A DNA stretch of 64,000 nucleotides from Enhygromyxa salina (GTDB taxonomy: Bacteria; Myxococcota_A; Polyangia; Nannocystales; Nannocystaceae), in contig NZ_PVNL01000076.1 of the NCBI RefSeq assembly GCF_002994635.1, forward strand, positions 1 to 64,000. Reading direction: 5' to 3'. This document shows, in pieces, positions 25,894 to 34,845 of this stretch; position 1 is the stretch's first letter; each line of letters begins with the position of its first letter. The position numbers and the translations under genes are program-made. The notes beneath the pieces were generated by a model. It made no database searches. It was not told the DNA's origin and saw only the letters and a list, made by a program, of their open reading frames with translations.

Positions 25894-27366
25894 TCAGCGC
25901 TTGGCAGATCGCTCTTTGTTGGCGCGCCCACGCCCACGCACGACCAGGCGCACGGGGATCCCTCGCAGGTGCCAGCGCCGACGGATCCGACGGATCAAGT
26001 AGCGCTCGTAGTCTGGACCCAGGCAGCGACCGTGGTTGGCCGAGATCACGATCAGCGGTGGCTCGGTGTCGGCTTGGGTCGCGAAGTACAGCCGGACTGG
26101 CTTGGCCCGCCACATCGGCGGATTGTGCTCGGCCACGGCCGCCTGCAGCTCCTCGTTGAGCGCGGCGGTCGGGATGTGCTTGGCCAGCGCCGCGGCGGTG
26201 CGTAGACACGCGTCGAGCAGCTCGTCGAGGTTGAACGACTTGCCCGCGCCGCGATCGCGACCTGGCCCGACGACCGAGGTCTTGACCAGCCAGGGGTGCT
26301 CGAGGAACGCCAGCGACTCCTGGGCAGCGAGCAGCCGCTCACGCGCGAGCTTGCCGTCGTACTTGACGAGATCCCACTTGTGCAGGGCCACGACCACGCC
26401 CTTGCCGCGGATGAACGCCATCCGGGCCAGACGCTGATCTTGATCGGTGACCCCCTCGGTCGCGTCGATCACCAAGATCACGACCTGGGTCCGCTCCATG
26501 GTCCGGATCGACTTGATCGCCGCGAGCTTCTCCATCGCGCGGGCGACCTGCTTGCGGCGGCGCAGCCCGGCCGTGTCGGTGAGCACCAGATCCCGATCTT
26601 TGTACTTGAAGGGCAGGTAGATCGGGTCGCGGGTGGTCCCCGGTTGATCCGAGACGATCACCCGCTGGGCCTGCAACAAGGTGTTGATCAGCGTCGACTT
26701 GCCGGCGTTGGGCCGGCCGATGAAGGCCAGCCGCGTGCCCGGTGGGATCGGCGTCGGCATCACCTCGGTCGCGTCCGGCAGGCGCTCGAGCAGGGCGTCG
26801 CAGAACTCGCCGACGTTGCGCCCATGCGCGGCCGAGATCGGGTGAACCTCGCCGAGCGAGAGCTCGTGCAGGGCGACCGCCGCGAGCTCGCGCTTGTCGT
26901 TGTCGACCTTGTTGGCCGCGACCAGCACTGGCTTGCCGCTGCGGCGCAGGTGCTCGGCGATCTCGAAGTCGACCGCCGTCGCCCCCTCGCTCGCGTCGAC
27001 GACGAACAGGATCAGATCGGCCTCCTCGATCGCGACCTGGGCTTGGCTGCGAATGTCGGCGGGCAGTCCGGTGTCGAGGCTGGGGTCGAGCCCACCGGTG
27101 TCGACGAGCAGGAAGTGGCGGCCCTCCCACGAGCCGACGCCGTACAGGCGATCACGGGTGACGCCCGGCTTGTCCTCGACGATCGCCTCGCGGCGCCCGA
27201 CCAGGCGGTTGAACAGGGTCGACTTGCCGACGTTGGGCCGGCCGATGATCGCGACCAGCGGCGCGGAACCAGCGACGCCGGCACCTGAGGCCTCGGCGAC
27301 CTCGGCCGCGACCTCGGCGGCGAACTCGGCGTCGTCGTAGCTGGGATCGGCTTCAACCTCAGTCAT
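25894..27366 (-). CDS. der: GTPase Der (EngA), ribosome assembly
   Basis: Two tandem G domains are visible: first GRPNVGKSTLFNRL, DTGGLD and NKVD; second GRPNAGKSTLINTLL, DTAGLRRR and HKWD. They are followed by the C-terminal KH-like domain (PVRLYFATQADTEPPLIVISANH). Der is needed for 50S subunit maturation. At 490 residues it is of normal length, with a short acidic N-terminal extension. The start ATG 27366 has AGGAGG at 27372-27377, 5 nt upstream, and overlaps the end of era by eight bases, so the two GTPases are translationally coupled. Confidence 0.97.
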   Translation of the reverse strand: MTEVEADPSYDDAEFAAEVAAEVAEASGAGVAGSAPLVAIIGRPNVGKSTLFNRLVGRREAIVEDKPGVTRDRLYGVGSWEGRHFLLVDTGGLDPSLDTGLPADIRSQAQVAIEEADLILFVVDASEGATAVDFEIAEHLRRSGKPVLVAANKVDNDKRELAAVALHELSLGEVHPISAAHGRNVGEFCDALLERLPDATEVMPTPIPPGTRLAFIGRPNAGKSTLINTLLQAQRVIVSDQPGTTRDPIYLPFKYKDRDLVLTDTAGLRRRKQVARAMEKLAAIKSIRTMERTQVVILVIDATEGVTDQDQRLARMAFIRGKGVVVALHKWDLVKYDGKLARERLLAAQESLAFLEHPWLVKTSVVGPGRDRGAGKSFNLDELLDACLRTAAALAKHIPTAALNEELQAAVAEHNPPMWRAKPVRLYFATQADTEPPLIVISANHGRCLGPDYERYLIRRIRRRWHLRGIPVRLVVRGRGRANKERSAKR

Positions 27367-28390
27367 TGGATCCTCCTGTCTGGTCGAGCTCCGGGCTACC
27401 CGCGACTTCGGTCTGCGCCCGGTAGCCCAGCTCGTCGAGCTTCTTGGGATCCTTGGTCCAGCCCGGCGTGACGCGGACCTCGACGAACAGCTCGCAGGGC
27501 CGCCCGGTCAGGGCCTCGATCCGCTTGCGGGCGCCGATCGAGATCGCCTTGATCGACCGGCCCTTGGCCCCGATCACGATACCTTTTTGGCTGCTGCGCT
27601 CGACGTGGATCAGCGCGTCGATCCGGTCGCGCTCGCGCAGCTCCTTGAAGTCGGTGATCGTCACGGCCGAGCTGTACGGCAGCTCCTGGCCGAGCCGCGC
27701 AAACAGCTCGGCGCGGATCAGCTCGGCGGCGTGCCAGCGCATCGATCGATCGCTGAGCTGCTCGGGGCCGTAGTAGGCCGGCCCCTCGGGCAGCGCGCCC
27801 TCGACTTCGGCGCGGAGGGTGTCGAGTCCCCGCGCGATCTTGGCGCTGACGGGGACGACCGCGTCGAAGGTGTGCACCGCCTGCCACTTGCCGATGATCG
27901 GCAGCAACAGATCACGATCCGCGAGCAGATCGCACTTGGTCAGGACCAGGACCATGCGCGGCCCCTGCCCTGCGACCAGCTCGGCGAGCCGCTCGACCAC
28001 CGCGCGCGCGCCCGGGCCTGGCTCCCACTCGGCGGCCGCGGCCGCGCCTTCGGGACCGGCCGGGAAGCTCGGCACCTCGGCCAACATCAAGATGAGATCC
28101 ACGCCTCGAGCCCCGCGCAAGGCCTCGGCGACCATGTATTTGTTGAGCGCGGACTTGGCCCGGTGGATCCCAGGCGTGTCGACGAGCACGGCCTGAAACC
28201 GATCGGTCGTCCAGATCCCCAGCATCCGCTCGCGGGTGGTCTGCGGCAGCACGCTGGCGACCGCGAGCTCCTCACCGAGCAGCGCGTTGAGCAAGGTCGA
28301 CTTGCCGACGTTGGGCCGGCCACACAGCGCGACGTAGCCGGAGCGGAAGCCCGGCCGCGAGGACGCGTCGGTAGGTGGATCGGCAGCCAT
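27359..28390 (-). CDS. era: GTPase Era, 16S rRNA processing
   Basis: G motifs are clear: GRPNVGKSTLLNALLG (G1), the switch I PQTTRERMLGI, DTPGIHRAKSALNKYM (G3) and TKCDLL (G4). The C-terminal KH domain carries 'IVIGAKGRSIKAISIGARK', which binds the 3' end of 16S rRNA. I choose ATG 28390 (MAADPPTDAS) rather than the frame start at 28429. Between G3 and G4 there is an Ala/Gly/Pro-rich insertion of about 25 residues compared with E. coli Era. It overlaps der by eight bases. Confidence 0.96.
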   Translation of the reverse strand: MAADPPTDASSRPGFRSGYVALCGRPNVGKSTLLNALLGEELAVASVLPQTTRERMLGIWTTDRFQAVLVDTPGIHRAKSALNKYMVAEALRGARGVDLILMLAEVPSFPAGPEGAAAAAEWEPGPGARAVVERLAELVAGQGPRMVLVLTKCDLLADRDLLLPIIGKWQAVHTFDAVVPVSAKIARGLDTLRAEVEGALPEGPAYYGPEQLSDRSMRWHAAELIRAELFARLGQELPYSSAVTITDFKELRERDRIDALIHVERSSQKGIVIGAKGRSIKAISIGARKRIEALTGRPCELFVEVRVTPGWTKDPKKLDELGYRAQTEVAGSPELDQTGGSND

Positions 28391-28487
28391 GGGCGACGGG
28401 GTTATTGGCGAAATGCCGGGTCTAGACAAGCGGCCCCGCCGAACACCGGTCGTGGACTTTCGCGCGTGGTGTTCCTAGACTCGCGCC

Positions 28488-28805
28488 GTGGTCGACGGGG
28501 ATGACGCGCAGATCGGCTCGGACGCGCCCGCTTTGTCCGCTGGTGGCACCTCGCGCGATTGGAGCCTGCTCAGCCTCGGCGCCGGGCTGTTCAGTGTTGG
28601 ATGGGCGGCGGCGATCCTGTGGCCCAGCGTCGGTGACCTCCCCGCGTGGCCGGCGGCGAGCGTCGGGATCTTCGCCTTGATGTTCGCGCGGGCGCCCGGT
28701 CGCCCGCTGCTGCGCGGGCTCGGTGCGTTTCTCGGCGCGCTCGGTCTGATCGTCGGCGCCGGCAAGATCCTGGCGCTGTGGGGCCTGTTGGAACTGATCA
28801 CATGA
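28488..28805 (+). CDS. Small predicted membrane protein
   Basis: The 105-residue product starts from GTG. It is polar for 25 residues, then has three hydrophobic segments (LLSLGAGLFSVGWAAAILWP, AASVGIFALMFA, FLGALGLIVGAGKILALWGLL). No family recognised. It is transcribed away from era and is followed about 50 bp later by the PilZ gene, so the two may form a unit. The gap between them contains the imperfect inverted repeat ACATG...CATGT. Confidence 0.55.
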   Translation: MVDGDDAQIGSDAPALSAGGTSRDWSLLSLGAGLFSVGWAAAILWPSVGDLPAWPAASVGIFALMFARAPGRPLLRGLGAFLGALGLIVGAGKILALWGLLELIT

Positions 28806-28856
28806 GCATGTGCTACATGTAAGATATTTGGTTCCATCGGAGCACACGCCGATCAT

Positions 28857-29201
28857 GTGTCCATGCAAGAACGGCGCAGCGCAACTCGTATCGACAAGGT
28901 GTTCCGAGTGCTGATCTCGACTGAAGAGTTTGGCGACCAGGGCTACGTCGCCCGCAACATCTCGGCGACCGGCATGTTCGTCGAGATGGCCGAGCCGCTG
29001 CCGCTCAACACCAAGGTGATCGTCCGCTTCACCCTGGCCAATGAGGACGCGGCGATCTGTGCGCTGGCCCGGGTCCAGAACCACTACTACGTGCACTACA
29101 ACGACCGCGACGAGCTCCGCGGGCTGACCGGCGTCGGCGTTCGCTTCCTTCGCTTCGTGCCCGAAGCTGGGGCCCCGGTGCCCCGCGAGCGCATGCACTG
29201 A
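28857..29201 (+). CDS. PilZ-domain protein (probable c-di-GMP or adaptor)
   Basis: The 114-residue protein is a single PilZ domain: ERRSATRIDKVFRV contains an R-x3-R element at the N-terminus and ARNISATGMFVEM matches the [DN]-x-S-x-x-G element that contacts c-di-GMP. Several PilZ proteins of myxobacteria control motility or bind partners rather than ligand. The start could be GTG 28857 or ATG 28863; the two-codon difference does not affect the domain. After it there are about 190 bp without a gene, rich in TTG and AAT. Confidence 0.85.
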   Translation: MSMQERRSATRIDKVFRVLISTEEFGDQGYVARNISATGMFVEMAEPLPLNTKVIVRFTLANEDAAICALARVQNHYYVHYNDRDELRGLTGVGVRFLRFVPEAGAPVPRERMH

Positions 29202-29391
29202 GCCGGAGCCGGCGCCCTCGATGGTTCTGGGAGAATCCAGCTGTTGCCATTCAAGCCACTTGAATTACTTGGCTTTTTGAATCGACATCACTGACTTCAC
29301 GAGCTCGCACGGCGGCCGATCAGGGCCGCGGCGGGCTCGACCTTTTCGGGGAAAATTTCGGATTTGTCCGCGAGTCCGCTAGCCCACGATC

Positions 29392-31233
29392 GTGGCTCGC
29401 CGCTCCCCTGCCCTGCTCGGCTTGCTGGTCTTCAGTGTGACCGGCTGCACGGGTCCGCCCGCCGAGGTGGTCATCGAGACTCGGGTTGGCGAAGAGCGAG
29501 CGCGCACCGATCTCGAGGCCGCGCGCGAGACGACGGCGGCGCTGCTCGAGGTTGGCGAGCAGTGGTGGGCGCAGCGAGACCAGCGGCGCGCGGTCGGCCA
29601 GATCGTCGACTCGAGCGCGGGCGCGGACACGAAGGCGTCGAGCGCCCCCGAGCCGATCGCCTACGACCCGTTGCCGCCGCGGGATCCGTCGGGCTTCGCG
29701 GCCCAGGTTCACGCGCTGCGAGAGGGTCCGCTCGATGAAGCCGTGCTGCTCACCCGCAACCTCGCGGAGGCAGGACCGAAGCTATGGCCCGAGATCGCGC
29801 CATTGTTGCTGGCCGAGCGCGACCGGCCCAAGCGCGAGTACAAGCAGGTGCTCGCGCTGATCGGCGGCGACGTGCCCAACCGCTATGGCCACTTCGCGCT
29901 GCACTGGAAGAAGGCCCACGGATACGACGTGCGCGTGTCCGAAGACTGGTTCGAGGATCTGCTCGGCGTCGCGACTGCCCGGATCTCCACGCCGCTGCAC
30001 CCGGTCTACCGCGACGCCCTGCTGACCGTCGCGCTGCTGCGCGCGGCCTCCAAGGCTGCCCGAGAGGACCCCAAGCTGGTCGCCGACGTGGTCTCGACCT
30101 TGCTCGACAGCGGCTACGTGCTCGATGGGACCTTCCGCGATGAGGTCGGCCGCGCGATCGATGCGATTGGCGACCCTGCGATCCCGCCGCTGCTGCGCGA
30201 GTCGGTCGCACCCGAGGGCGCCGACGAGGCGTCGACGGCCGCTCGCCGAGCCGCCTACGCGACCTACTGCCTCGACCGCATGGACCGACTCCATCCCTCG
30301 CGGGCGATCGAAGCCGTGTCGCACGAGCGGCGGCTGCTCGCCGACGTGCTGCAGGCCTACGCGATCGTGCGCGATGGCGAGGCCGCGCCGCTGCTGCTCG
30401 ACCACGTCGACGCCGACGCCCCAGGCGTGCGACGGGCGGCCCGGGACGCGTTCGAGAGCTACGTGACCGGCCCGCTGCCGAGCGTCCGCCGCAAGTCGAT
30501 CCGGCTGCTCGGCGGCCGCACCAGCACCCAGCGCGCCGAGCTCAGCTACCGCGAGCACGCACGCCTGGCGATCCGCCAGCGACTCGAGACAGCGGCGCCC
30601 GAGCTGCTCGAGCCCGAGTGCGAGCTGCGGCTGGGGGGCGGCCTCGTCGACGCCAAGTGCGAGGGCCAACCCGAGCGATTGTTTGGGGCCTACATCGATC
30701 TGCTGGATCGACGGCGCCTGGCCCGACGCGACGCGACCGTGGCTCAGGCCCTGTCGAGCGACGATCCCATCGCGGGCGCGGCGATGCTCGACACCCTGCT
30801 CAGCGACGGCAGCGAGCCCGTCGATCCCGACTTGATCGCGCCGTTCTACTCCGAGGTTGCGATCGAGATCGAAGCGTCGGGTGATCCCGCCCGCGCGGCC
30901 CAGCTGCTGCGCAAGAGCGCGATGCTGCTGGCCGACGTGGACGCCGATCGAGCCCGCGAGCTCAGCGTCGACGCGCTGGTGCTCGAGGCCCAGGTCGACG
31001 GCGTCGACGAGCGCGGGCGGATGATGTTGCTCGGCACCGCCCGCGACCTCGCGCCCGACGAGCCGACGGTCACGGCTGCGCTCGGACAGCTCGAGGCCCA
31101 GATCGACGAGTCCACCGCGACCACCCGCGGACGCCTACGTCTTTACCTGTTGGCGCTGCTGGCTTGTCTCGGGGTCCTGGCGTGGATCGGCACGCGCATC
31201 CACCGCCCCCACGAACCCGCGCGAGAATGTTAG
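29392..31233 (+). CDS. Lipoprotein with HEAT-like helical repeats and C-terminal membrane helix
   Basis: From GTG 29392 a lipobox (FSVTGC) follows a short signal peptide. Residues about 90-530 are helical, with HEAT-like pairs ('IDAIGDPAIPPLLRE', 'RLLADVLQAYAIVRDGEAAPLLLDHVDADAPGVRRAAR'-type spacing; the latter spans residues about 315-350). A C-terminal TM segment (RLYLLALLACLGVLAWIGTR) with a basic tail is unusual in a lipoprotein and suggests that either anchor could be the true one. No enzyme motif. The DUF1707-like gene follows after 12 bp and is probably in the same operon. Confidence 0.65.
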   Translation: MARRSPALLGLLVFSVTGCTGPPAEVVIETRVGEERARTDLEAARETTAALLEVGEQWWAQRDQRRAVGQIVDSSAGADTKASSAPEPIAYDPLPPRDPSGFAAQVHALREGPLDEAVLLTRNLAEAGPKLWPEIAPLLLAERDRPKREYKQVLALIGGDVPNRYGHFALHWKKAHGYDVRVSEDWFEDLLGVATARISTPLHPVYRDALLTVALLRAASKAAREDPKLVADVVSTLLDSGYVLDGTFRDEVGRAIDAIGDPAIPPLLRESVAPEGADEASTAARRAAYATYCLDRMDRLHPSRAIEAVSHERRLLADVLQAYAIVRDGEAAPLLLDHVDADAPGVRRAARDAFESYVTGPLPSVRRKSIRLLGGRTSTQRAELSYREHARLAIRQRLETAAPELLEPECELRLGGGLVDAKCEGQPERLFGAYIDLLDRRRLARRDATVAQALSSDDPIAGAAMLDTLLSDGSEPVDPDLIAPFYSEVAIEIEASGDPARAAQLLRKSAMLLADVDADRARELSVDALVLEAQVDGVDERGRMMLLGTARDLAPDEPTVTAALGQLEAQIDESTATTRGRLRLYLLALLACLGVLAWIGTRIHRPHEPAREC

Positions 31234-31245
31234 TGATCTCCCGAG

Positions 31246-31989
31246 TTGTCATCTGTGGATCACGAGCGAGCACCGACGAACCTGATCGCGCTGCGCGATG
31301 CCAAGCAGCGAACCGAAGCCCTGATCACCGCGGGCTACGCAGAGGGCCTGATCGATGACGACGAGCTCGAGCGCCGACTCGACGCGCTGCAGGACGCAGA
31401 CAGCCTGCCTGCGCTCGAGCGCTTGACCGTCGATCTCGTCGGTCACGTGGGTGAGGCGGCGGCGAATCTGCCGGTTCCAGTCGCGCCCGCCAGCGTCGCG
31501 CTCACGCGGGACGTCGCGCTCACGCGGGACGTCGCGCCCAGGCGCAGCATCGTCGCGCTGTTCGCCAGCATCGAGCAGCGCGGCACCTGGGTGCCCGCCC
31601 GCCGCAACCGCTTCGTCGATGTGTTCGCCGCGGCCGAGCTCGACTTCCGCGACGCCCACCTCGGGCCGGGCGAGACCCACATCGAGCTGCGCTGCGTCTT
31701 CTCCTCGGCCCGCCTCATCGTGCCCCCCGGCCTCGCGGTCCGGGTCGAGGCCAACATCGTCCTCGGTGCGGTCGAGCGCGATCACGGCGTCAGCGAGCGG
31801 GCCCACGCTCCCGGCGATCCGATCCTGGTGATCACCGGACTCGTCGTGTTGGCGTCGGTCGAGATTCTCGAGCGCCTCCCCGATGAGCGCGACCGCGACG
31901 CTCGCAAGCGCCATCGCCAGCAACGCCGCCAAGCCAGGCGAATCCGCCGCGCCGACCGGCGAGCCAAGCGGCGATTGAACCCCGGCTGA
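31246..31989 (+). CDS. DUF1707 / LiaF-like domain protein
   Basis: The N-terminal 55 residues match DUF1707/SHOCT-like pattern: LRDAKQRTEALITAGYAEGLI then DDDELERRLDAL. The C-terminal half resembles the LiaF/DUF2154 beta-helix ('VALFASIEQRGTWVPARRNR', 'LDFRDAHLGPGETHIELRCVFSSARLIVPPG'; the second element spans residues about 130-165). Such proteins sense or modulate cell-envelope stress. The middle has an 18-bp duplication giving VALTRD twice. The tail is very basic (RKRHRQQRRQARRIRR). There is no membrane helix. The start is TTG 31246 or GTG 31255. Confidence 0.75.
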   Translation: MSSVDHERAPTNLIALRDAKQRTEALITAGYAEGLIDDDELERRLDALQDADSLPALERLTVDLVGHVGEAAANLPVPVAPASVALTRDVALTRDVAPRRSIVALFASIEQRGTWVPARRNRFVDVFAAAELDFRDAHLGPGETHIELRCVFSSARLIVPPGLAVRVEANIVLGAVERDHGVSERAHAPGDPILVITGLVVLASVEILERLPDERDRDARKRHRQQRRQARRIRRADRRAKRRLNPG

Positions 31990-32017
31990 TCGGGCGACGC
32001 CCGCGACGCCCGATCAG
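31986..32017. terminator. Inverted repeat over two convergent stop codons
   Basis: An 11-bp perfect stem (ctgatcgggcg at 31986-31996, cgcccgatcag at 32007-32017, 10-nt loop) contains both stop codons of the convergent pair. It probably ends transcription from both sides. Confidence 0.65.
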
Positions 32018-32883
32018 TCGGGCGCGGGGAGGTTGTCGAGGCCTGGATCGCGCGGGGGCTTGCTGGGCGAGATCGACGGGACCTTGCGCGCGGGCTCCTT
32101 CTTGGGCGTCGACTTCTTCTTGGTGCCCGAGCTCTTCTTTTGGGGCGCAGGCTTGGGATCTTCCGCGGGCTCCGGCGCGGGCTCGGGCGCCGGCTCGGGC
32201 GTGGGTGCCGGCTCGACGGCGGGCGTGGGCGCGGGGTCGGCTGCGGGCGTGGGCGCCGGGTCCACGGCGGGCGCCGGGTCCACGGCGGGTGCCGGGGCGT
32301 CGGCCGCGGGGACCTCTGCGCCCGGTTGTTCCGGCGCGGCGGCGGGTGCAGCGGCCGGCGCGGGAGCCTCGGCGACCTCGTCGGCCTTCGCGCCAGCGTT
32401 GTCGCCGCTCGCCATCAAGAAGAACGCCAACAGCCCGCCGACGACGACGACGACGATGCCCCCGATCAGCCAGGTCGTCCCACCGCCGCCGCTGAGGTTG
32501 CTGGCCTGTCGCTCCTCTTTGACCGAGATCGCCGCGAGATCGGACCCGTCGGCGAAGAAGGTCTTGTGCTTGCCGCCGGCTCGCGCCTCTTCCGAGAACG
32601 CCCCCTCGAACTCGTACACGGTGTTGCCAGCCCCGGCTATCAGCTGATCGCCGCCCCGCTTGGGCGTGGCCGCTGGCGGAGGCTGAGCGGGAGCTTGGGC
32701 CTGCTGTTGATACGGCTGGGCCTGCTGGTGCTGAACCTGCGGCGGGGAGCCACCCGGCAACGTCACGGCGACGCCGGGGGGTGACGCGGCCACGTACTGC
32801 GGTTGGCCAGGCGGTCCGTCCTGGACCACGGTCTGACCTTGGTCTGGGTGCCCTCCGTATTGGTTGTTGGCTGGCTGGTTCAC
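32014..32883 (-). CDS. Single-pass membrane protein with Gln/Pro-rich and Pro-Ala repeat regions
   Basis: GTG 32883 is preceded by GAGGAG five nt upstream, deciding the start (289 aa). Residues 1-75 are Gln/Pro-rich and disordered; residues about 80-125 are a small globular piece (NTVYEFEGAFSEEARAGGKH); one TM helix follows (TTWLIGGIVVVVVGGLLAFFLM); then Pro-Ala-Asp/Glu-rich repeats (AVDPAPAVDPAPTPAADPAP) and a Lys/Pro C-terminus. The layout resembles proteins that span the envelope like TonB, but no TonB C-terminal domain is seen. A divergent gene, tmk, starts 184 bp away. Confidence 0.65.
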   Translation of the reverse strand: MNQPANNQYGGHPDQGQTVVQDGPPGQPQYVAASPPGVAVTLPGGSPPQVQHQQAQPYQQQAQAPAQPPPAATPKRGGDQLIAGAGNTVYEFEGAFSEEARAGGKHKTFFADGSDLAAISVKEERQASNLSGGGGTTWLIGGIVVVVVGGLLAFFLMASGDNAGAKADEVAEAPAPAAAPAAAPEQPGAEVPAADAPAPAVDPAPAVDPAPTPAADPAPTPAVEPAPTPEPAPEPAPEPAEDPKPAPQKKSSGTKKKSTPKKEPARKVPSISPSKPPRDPGLDNLPAPD

Positions 32884-33066
32884 GGCGCTCCTCGGGCATT
32901 GTAGAGGACTGTCCAAGCGAGCGCATGACCTGGTTGGTCGCGCACGTCCACGCGGTTGCACCGCGGCCTGGGCCAGACCCTGCCCGCGGAGAGTGTGCCA
33001 CGTCCTTGCCCGCGAGCGCACGCTTGGCCTCGCCTCGACGCTGGTGCAACATGCGTCGACGCAGGG

Positions 33067-33708
33067 ATGAACGAGCAACCGACAGCCCAAGCCCCCCGCT
33101 TCGTGGTGTTCGAAGGCATCGACGGCAGCGGGACGACGACCCAGCAAGCCCGGGTCGCCGAGCGCCTGCGCGCGCGCGGTCACCGAGTTCACGAGACCCG
33201 CGAGCCATCCACCGGGCAGATCGGCGAGCTCGCCCGCGCGCTCCTGGCGGTGGTCCCGGGCCGGCCCGTCACCGTCGACCCGGCCGCCCTCGCCCTGCTG
33301 TTCGCCGCAGATCGCCTCGAGCACCTCACCCGCGAAGTCGAGCCGGCGCTCGCTCGCGGTGAGATCGTGATCTGTGATCGCTACGTGATCTCGTCGTGGG
33401 TCTACCAGTCGCTCGAGTGTGACGGCGCCTGGGTGCGGACGCTCAACGCCCGGGCCCGCTGGCCGGACCTCACCTTCGTGTTCGACCTCGACCCGACGCT
33501 GGCCCTGGCGCGCGTGGCCCAGCGCCGCGCCAGCACCGGACAGGTGGTCGAGCGCTTCGACGTGCCCCAGACCCAGCGCGACCTCGCGCGGGGCTACGCG
33601 GAGGTCCTCGCGGATCAACTCGACGGCGTCGAGCGCGTTGACGCCTCGCTGTCGATCGACGCGGTGACCGAGGCGATCGTGGGCCGCTGCATCGCTCACG
33701 GGTTGTGA
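33067..33708 (+). CDS. tmk: Thymidylate kinase with altered P-loop
   Basis: The product (213 residues) aligns with dTMP kinase throughout: FVVFEGIDGSG, TREPSTGQIGELAR, LFAADRLEHL, CDRYVISSWVYQS, LTFVFDLDPTLALARVAQR and a LID-type segment. It makes dTDP from dTMP. The P-loop reads GIDGSGTTTQ, where most enzymes have GxDGxGK[ST]TQ, so the Lys is Thr (codon acg). I recall this variant from other bacteria but cannot confirm; whether it is active is open. ATG 33067 fits the family N-terminus; the frame's earlier start is in a non-coding gap. Confidence 0.9.
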   Translation: MNEQPTAQAPRFVVFEGIDGSGTTTQQARVAERLRARGHRVHETREPSTGQIGELARALLAVVPGRPVTVDPAALALLFAADRLEHLTREVEPALARGEIVICDRYVISSWVYQSLECDGAWVRTLNARARWPDLTFVFDLDPTLALARVAQRRASTGQVVERFDVPQTQRDLARGYAEVLADQLDGVERVDASLSIDAVTEAIVGRCIAHGL

Positions 33709-33768
33709 GCCTCGGCCCGCGCGTGCACAAAACTTGCGAGCGGACACGCGGGCGCCGATGGTGGGCGC

Positions 33769-34272
33769 ATGCGCGCTCGCTCGGTCCCACTGCTCATGCT
33801 CCTCGCGATGGGCTGTCGACCCACTACCGGCACCGACAGCTCCCCCGATGAGCCGTTGATCGACGCGGCCAGCGACTCGAACGCAGCCCCGGCGACCACG
33901 GCCGAGGGTCCTCCCCGGCCCGAAGGTGCGATCTTTCGAAGTGAGCTGCTGCGCGCGACCCAGGGCGGGTCAGCTGCGTACCTCATGGCCCAGATCGGCC
34001 CCGAAGCCTACCGTCCGCAGGGCCGGTTCGAGGGCTGGATGATCACCCGGGTGTGGCCCGGCGATCCTGACCTGTGCACGCCAGGCTGTGATCTACGCCC
34101 GGGTGACGTGATCCTGAGCGTCAACGGATCCAAGCTCGAGACGCCCGAGGAGCTGAGCAACTTGCTCGCGCACATCGATCAGATCGAGTCGATCGAGCTG
34201 ACGGGGATCCGCGACGGCGCGTTCTTCGAGCGCGCCCACCCGATCCTCCCGGATCCCCCACCGAACGACTAA
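33769..34272 (+). CDS. Small PDZ-domain lipoprotein
   Basis: A lipobox (LLLMLLAMGC-type) gives a lipidated protein of 167 residues. After a Ser/Asp/Ala linker, residues about 85-150 form a PDZ domain of the GspC/HtrA type: GWMITRVWPGDPD, DLRPGDVILSVNGSKLETPEEL, then IESIELTGIRDGAF. It has two Cys in a small loop (LCTPGC). Resembles the periplasmic part of GspC, so a link to secretion is possible, but no gsp genes are here. The stop is seven bases from a convergent gene. Confidence 0.75.
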   Translation: MRARSVPLLMLLAMGCRPTTGTDSSPDEPLIDAASDSNAAPATTAEGPPRPEGAIFRSELLRATQGGSAAYLMAQIGPEAYRPQGRFEGWMITRVWPGDPDLCTPGCDLRPGDVILSVNGSKLETPEELSNLLAHIDQIESIELTGIRDGAFFERAHPILPDPPPND

Positions 34273-34279
34273 AAATCGC

Positions 34280-34735
34280 TCAGTACTGCTCGTCGTCGTC
34301 CTGGTAGGCCTGCGCCGCCGAGTCGTCCGGCTGCGGTTGTGCGTACTCGGGCTGCGCGTACTCGGGCTGCGAGTACTGACCATCGCTCTGCTCGGTCTGC
34401 TCCTCATATTGGCCGCTCTGCGCCGCATAGCCACCACTCTGGGCCGCGTAGCCTCCGCTCTGCTCAGCGTAGTCCCCGTCCCCCTCGACATCGACGGCGT
34501 ACTCGCTCTCGTCGCTCTCGGCGTACTCGCCCTGGCTCTGCGCGTCACCGTCGACCGCGTACTCGCCCTCGCCATACTGCCCCTCGTCCATGTCGACGAC
34601 GCCAGAGTCGAACTCCTCGACGACCTCGGGCGCACCCGAGGGGATCGGCGGCATGCTCGGCGCGGTGGGGCGAACGCCCGCCTTCCAGTCGGCGATGGTC
34701 TGAACCAGCATCTCGTAGGCGATCATCGCCGCCAT
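34280..34735 (-). CDS. Acidic Tyr/Gln/Gly-rich low-complexity protein
   Basis: The 151-residue product begins with a helix (MAAMIAYEMLVQTIADWKAG) and then becomes almost wholly acidic low-complexity sequence with regular Tyr: units like GEYA, SEYAVD, GGYAAQS (repeated twice exactly) and QPEYAQPEYAQP. No Lys or Arg after residue 22. No known domain. The Tyr spacing resembles disordered prion-like or sticker-spacer sequences. A plus-strand frame over the same region is a shadow: its residues are hydrophobic without pattern. Reality as a gene is supported by the regular repeats in one frame only. Confidence 0.6.
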   Translation of the reverse strand: MAAMIAYEMLVQTIADWKAGVRPTAPSMPPIPSGAPEVVEEFDSGVVDMDEGQYGEGEYAVDGDAQSQGEYAESDESEYAVDVEGDGDYAEQSGGYAAQSGGYAAQSGQYEEQTEQSDGQYSQPEYAQPEYAQPQPDDSAAQAYQDDDEQY

Positions 34736-34845
34736 CCTACCATGTTTGACCCCAACCTAGACCTGGGCAGTTCGCCGACTGCAACCGCTGGTCGGCGACG
34801 CGCCGCGGTCTCGGCGGGGTCACTTACTTGCTAGTCTGGGGCGGC

